Shown piece after piece: positions 13,142 through 15,393 of a stretch of DNA of 15,393 bases. Numbering within the stretch: position 1 is the first letter of the stretch; each line of letters starts with the position of its first letter. The notes under the pieces were generated by a model. The model had not been told where the DNA came from. It ran no database searches and saw only the letters and a program-made list of their open reading frames with translations. Origin of the DNA: Verrucomicrobia bacterium UBA6775 (lineage in GTDB: Bacteria > Verrucomicrobiota > Verrucomicrobiia > Limisphaerales > UBA1096); assembly GCA_002453165.1 (NCBI GenBank), contig DKGH01000013.1:1-15393 (forward strand). Reading direction: 5' to 3'. A program made the position numbers and the translations under genes.

Positions 13142-14494
13142 ATGGAAGAAAACAACACGGAAAACCAAGCAGACGCACTGGACAAGGCCTCGGAAAGTGT
13201 CGCGCAAAAATTTGAGTCGTTACGAGACCTGTTGACCTCATTGAAGGACCAGTTCATCGGTTGGGGTATCGCAGATTTTTGGGCGGGTGTTTTGGTCAAT
13301 GTGGTGGGTGCCGCGGCATTGGTGTTTGTCTGCTGGATCGCGTACCTGGTATCCAAGCGCATCGTGCTCCGCGTAATTCGTTACGCACTAAGTAAGACTG
13401 AAAACGATTGGGATAATATCCTGATTGAAAACAAGGTGTTCTCCCGTTTGACCAACATCGTGCCGGCGATGGTGGTGCATGTGCTCGCACCGGTGGTGTT
13501 TGACGGGGTGGACAGCCTTGTCGCGTTCGTTCAGGGAGCATCGAAAGTTTATCTGGTTGTTGCGCTGCTGTTCACGCTGCAGGCGGTGCTTGCAAGTGTG
13601 CTTGAGATTTACCAGCGGTTCGATATATCGAGGCGAATTCCAATCAAGGGCTTGACCCAGGCGGTGATGCTGGTCGCCTGTTTTATCGGTGGCGTATTTG
13701 TGATCTCCATTGTCATGGGCCGCGAGGTGGGGGCGTTGATGGCTGGATTGGGTGCGATGTTCATGGGCTTTTTGTTCGTGTTCAAGGATGCGATCATGGG
13801 ATTCGTGGCTGGCATCCAGATCGCGACGAACGACACGGTGCGGAAGGGCGACTGGATTGAGATGAAAAGCCACGGCATCGACGGGGATGTCATCGATGTC
13901 TCGCTGACGACGGTCAAGGTACAAAACTTTGACAAGACGGTGGTGAGTATTCCGGCTTCGAAATTGATCACCGATTCTTGCCGTAATTGGCGCGGTATGA
14001 AGGATTCCGGTGGGCGGCGTATCAAACGGCCGATCCGTATTGACATGCGTTCCATACGATTTGCCGATGATGCGTTACTGAAAAAATTCCAGCGATTCGA
14101 TCTATTGAAGGATTACCTTCAGTCAAAACTCGACGAGGTGAATTCCCACAACCAGACAGCAAACACAGATCTGTCGGAATTAGTCAATGGAAGGCGACTG
14201 ACCAACATCGGAACCTTTCGTGCCTATATTGTCGCTTACCTCAAAAATCATCCCAGCATCAGGCAGGATCGCACCTTTTTGATTCGGCAACTTGAGCCGA
14301 GTGATAATGGCCTTCCGATCGAGATTTACATCTTTACGGATACGACTGTTTGGGCGGAGTACGAGGCGATTCAGTCAGATATTTTCGATCACCTTCTCGC
14401 GGTGATCCCTGAATTTGAGCTGGCGCCGTTCCAGAATTCCACCGGCAAGGAGTCGGTCAGCGGCACGCTCGACGTCACGATGGTGAACAGTTGA
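13142..14494 (+). CDS. MscS-family mechanosensitive ion channel, YbdG-like
   Basis: A 450-residue inner-membrane channel expected to open under membrane tension and release solutes on hypo-osmotic shock. A hydrophilic N-terminus (1-43) is followed by membrane helices near 45-70, 103-120, 133-155 and 172-192 and by the pore-lining helix near 196-226 (GALMAGLGAMFMGFLFVFKDAIMGFVAGIQI region), with the Gly/Ala packing typical of MscS TM3. The beta domain follows (VRKGDWIEM, 233-241; VQNFDKTVVSIPASKLI, 260-276). The NWRGMKDSGGRRIKRPI segment (282-298) resembles E. coli YbdG more than MscS itself. TTGGAG about 12 nt before the ATG is a possible ribosome site. The gene stands alone after the tsf terminator and is bracketed on both sides by pairs of the palindromic repeat. 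Confidence 0.92.
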   Translation: MEENNTENQADALDKASESVAQKFESLRDLLTSLKDQFIGWGIADFWAGVLVNVVGAAALVFVCWIAYLVSKRIVLRVIRYALSKTENDWDNILIENKVFSRLTNIVPAMVVHVLAPVVFDGVDSLVAFVQGASKVYLVVALLFTLQAVLASVLEIYQRFDISRRIPIKGLTQAVMLVACFIGGVFVISIVMGREVGALMAGLGAMFMGFLFVFKDAIMGFVAGIQIATNDTVRKGDWIEMKSHGIDGDVIDVSLTTVKVQNFDKTVVSIPASKLITDSCRNWRGMKDSGGRRIKRPIRIDMRSIRFADDALLKKFQRFDLLKDYLQSKLDEVNSHNQTANTDLSELVNGRRLTNIGTFRAYIVAYLKNHPSIRQDRTFLIRQLEPSDNGLPIEIYIFTDTTVWAEYEAIQSDIFDHLLAVIPEFELAPFQNSTGKESVSGTLDVTMVNS

Positions 14495-14498
14495 GCGG

Positions 14499-14552
14499 CG
14501 CTTGGCCAAGTGCGACTCCGAACTTGCCAGCGCCGGCTTCGCTTGGCCAAGC
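14499..14552. repeat. Second repeat pair, between the MscS-family gene and the SMP-30 gene
   Basis: GCTTGGCCAAGT (14500-14511) and GCTTGGCCAAGC (14541-14552) are separated by 29 bases and could form a 12-bp stem. The left copy shares the 14-bp form CGCTTGGCCAAGTG with 13061-13074. No other terminator is visible in this gap. In the frame of the next gene the right copy would read SLGQAL, but it lies before the probable start. Confidence 0.88.
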
Positions 14553-14559
14553 TCTCCGC

Positions 14560-15393
14560 GTGCAAACATTGACAGCGGAATGTGTATTGGACGCCAAGGC
14601 GATCCTCGGTGAAGGCCCCGTGTGGCGGGCGGAAACGCAAGACTTGGTCTGGGTGGACATCGAGAGTGCCAAGGTGAATTGTTTTTCACCCTCAAGCGAT
14701 GAAAACAAAACATGGGACGTGGAGGAAAAACTGGGCCTCGCGGTGCCGGCTGAAAACGGCGACTTGATTCTGGGTATGACGGTTGGCTTGACTCGTTTGA
14801 ATCTCGAGAGTGGCGACGTGTCGCCGATCATCGATCCCGAAAAAGATCTGCCAAACAACCGTTTTAACGATGGCAAGGTGGATCCCGAGGGGCGCCTTTG
14901 GGCAGGGACGATGGGCCTCGATGAGGCACCCAACGTCGGCAGCCTTTACCGCCTGAACCGTAATCATTCGACGGACAAGTTGTTTGATCAGGTGAGTATC
15001 TCCAACGGCATGGCCTGGTCGGCCGATCACAAATCGTTTTACTACATCGACTCTCCCACGAGGCAGGTTGCTGCGTTTGACTGCGACATGGATGCCGGGA
15101 CGGTTTCGAATCGGCGCGTCGCGTTCGAGTTGCCGGAGGGGATGGGTTATCCCGATGGCATGTGCATCGACAACGAGGGGATGCTGTGGGTGGCACTATG
15201 GCAGGGTTGGGGCGTCGCGAGGTTCTCTCCGGATGGTGACTTGCTCGGCAAAATCGAAGTGCCGGTCGAGCGTGTGACGTCGTGTTGTTTCGGCGGAGAA
15301 AACTGGGATGAATTATACATCACAACGGCCAGTCGAGACCTCGATGAGATGGGCAGGGCAGAGCAGCCACAAGCCGGTGGCGTGTTCCATTGC
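14560..15393 (+). CDS. SMP-30/gluconolactonase/regucalcin-like protein (3' end outside window)
   Basis: The frame is open to the window end without a stop, giving 278 residues of a family that usually has 290-300, so only a short C-terminal piece is missing. The six-bladed beta-propeller family includes Ca- or Zn-dependent lactonases that hydrolyse aldonolactones such as gluconolactone. Metal and substrate residues are visible: E18 in ILGEGPVW, R101 and N103 in NNRFNDGKVDP, N149 in ISNGMAWS and D199 in YPDGMCID. WAGTMG (114-119) is also typical. I chose the GTG at 14560 because the product then starts MQTLTAECVLDAKAILGEGP, the normal N-terminus; in-frame TTG codons at 14524 and 14491 could extend it through the repeat. 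No signal peptide is seen, so a cytoplasmic sugar-lactonase role is likely; the exact lactone is unknown. Confidence 0.9.
   Translation, partial: MQTLTAECVLDAKAILGEGPVWRAETQDLVWVDIESAKVNCFSPSSDENKTWDVEEKLGLAVPAENGDLILGMTVGLTRLNLESGDVSPIIDPEKDLPNNRFNDGKVDPEGRLWAGTMGLDEAPNVGSLYRLNRNHSTDKLFDQVSISNGMAWSADHKSFYYIDSPTRQVAAFDCDMDAGTVSNRRVAFELPEGMGYPDGMCIDNEGMLWVALWQGWGVARFSPDGDLLGKIEVPVERVTSCCFGGENWDELYITTASRDLDEMGRAEQPQAGGVFHC

Noticed and set aside
12435..13241. 268-codon minus-strand open frame across tsf
   Set aside because: It runs through the conserved tsf gene, the tsf terminator and the start of the channel gene, and its product shows no recognisable motif.
584..14552. Reading the repeated palindrome as a CRISPR array or as transposon ends
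   Set aside because: Copies are irregularly spaced over 14 kb, only 10-24 bp long, without spacers, cas genes, transposase or target-site duplications.

Overview
The window reads as a bacterial chromosome segment, fairly G+C-rich by eye, with 13 protein genes packed closely together. I see no tRNA, rRNA, CRISPR array, transposase or phage gene. The mixture of a bacterial-type ProRS, a paired M16 peptidase operon, a SPINDLY/OGT-like glycosyltransferase, an ankyrin protein and a YbdG-like mechanosensitive channel suggests a free-living Gram-negative of the PVC group, perhaps Verrucomicrobiota. That assignment is inference from style and was not tested by any search.

Layout. Positions 1-8225 are all on the plus strand: the 3' part of miaB, a polytopic membrane protein, an ankyrin/zinc-ribbon-like protein, two consecutive exported M16 proteins (the first with the zinc site, the second without), an FAH-family hydrolase/isomerase and proS. 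Positions 8226-10929 are on the minus strand: a LysM plus amidase cell-wall enzyme followed 7 bp later by a TPR/SPINDLY-type glycosyltransferase, whose stop codon abuts the proS stop. Positions 11251-15393 return to the plus strand: rpsB-tsf with a strong intrinsic terminator, a MscS/YbdG-type channel, and an SMP-30/gluconolactonase-like gene cut by the window end. The only gene-free stretch over 300 bp is the divergent amidase/rpsB region (10930-11250).

The outstanding feature is a short perfect palindrome, GCTTGGCCAAGC (usually CGCTTGGCCAAGCG). It occurs nine times exactly, and its 10-bp core CTTGGCCAAG occurs 14 times; chance expectation for a given 10-mer in 15.4 kb is about 0.015. Copies sit between genes, at the C-terminal ends of genes and, strikingly, in the signal peptides of all three clearly exported proteins. 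There it is always read as Leu-Gly-Gln-Ala and appears to form the signal peptidase cleavage region. Copies also occur as tandem dimers and as closely spaced pairs able to form long hairpins. They are absent from rpsB and tsf. It behaves like a HIP1-like highly iterated palindrome or a miniature protein-coding repeat, and is the best candidate here for something undescribed.

Functionally the window mixes translation (MiaB, ProRS, S2, EF-Ts), envelope work (M16 proteins, LysM amidase, channel, membrane protein), protein glycosylation (SPINDLY-like) and small-molecule metabolism (FAH-family, SMP-30 family). Apart from miaB-membrane protein, the M16 pair, amidase-SPINDLY and rpsB-tsf, neighbours do not form one obvious pathway.
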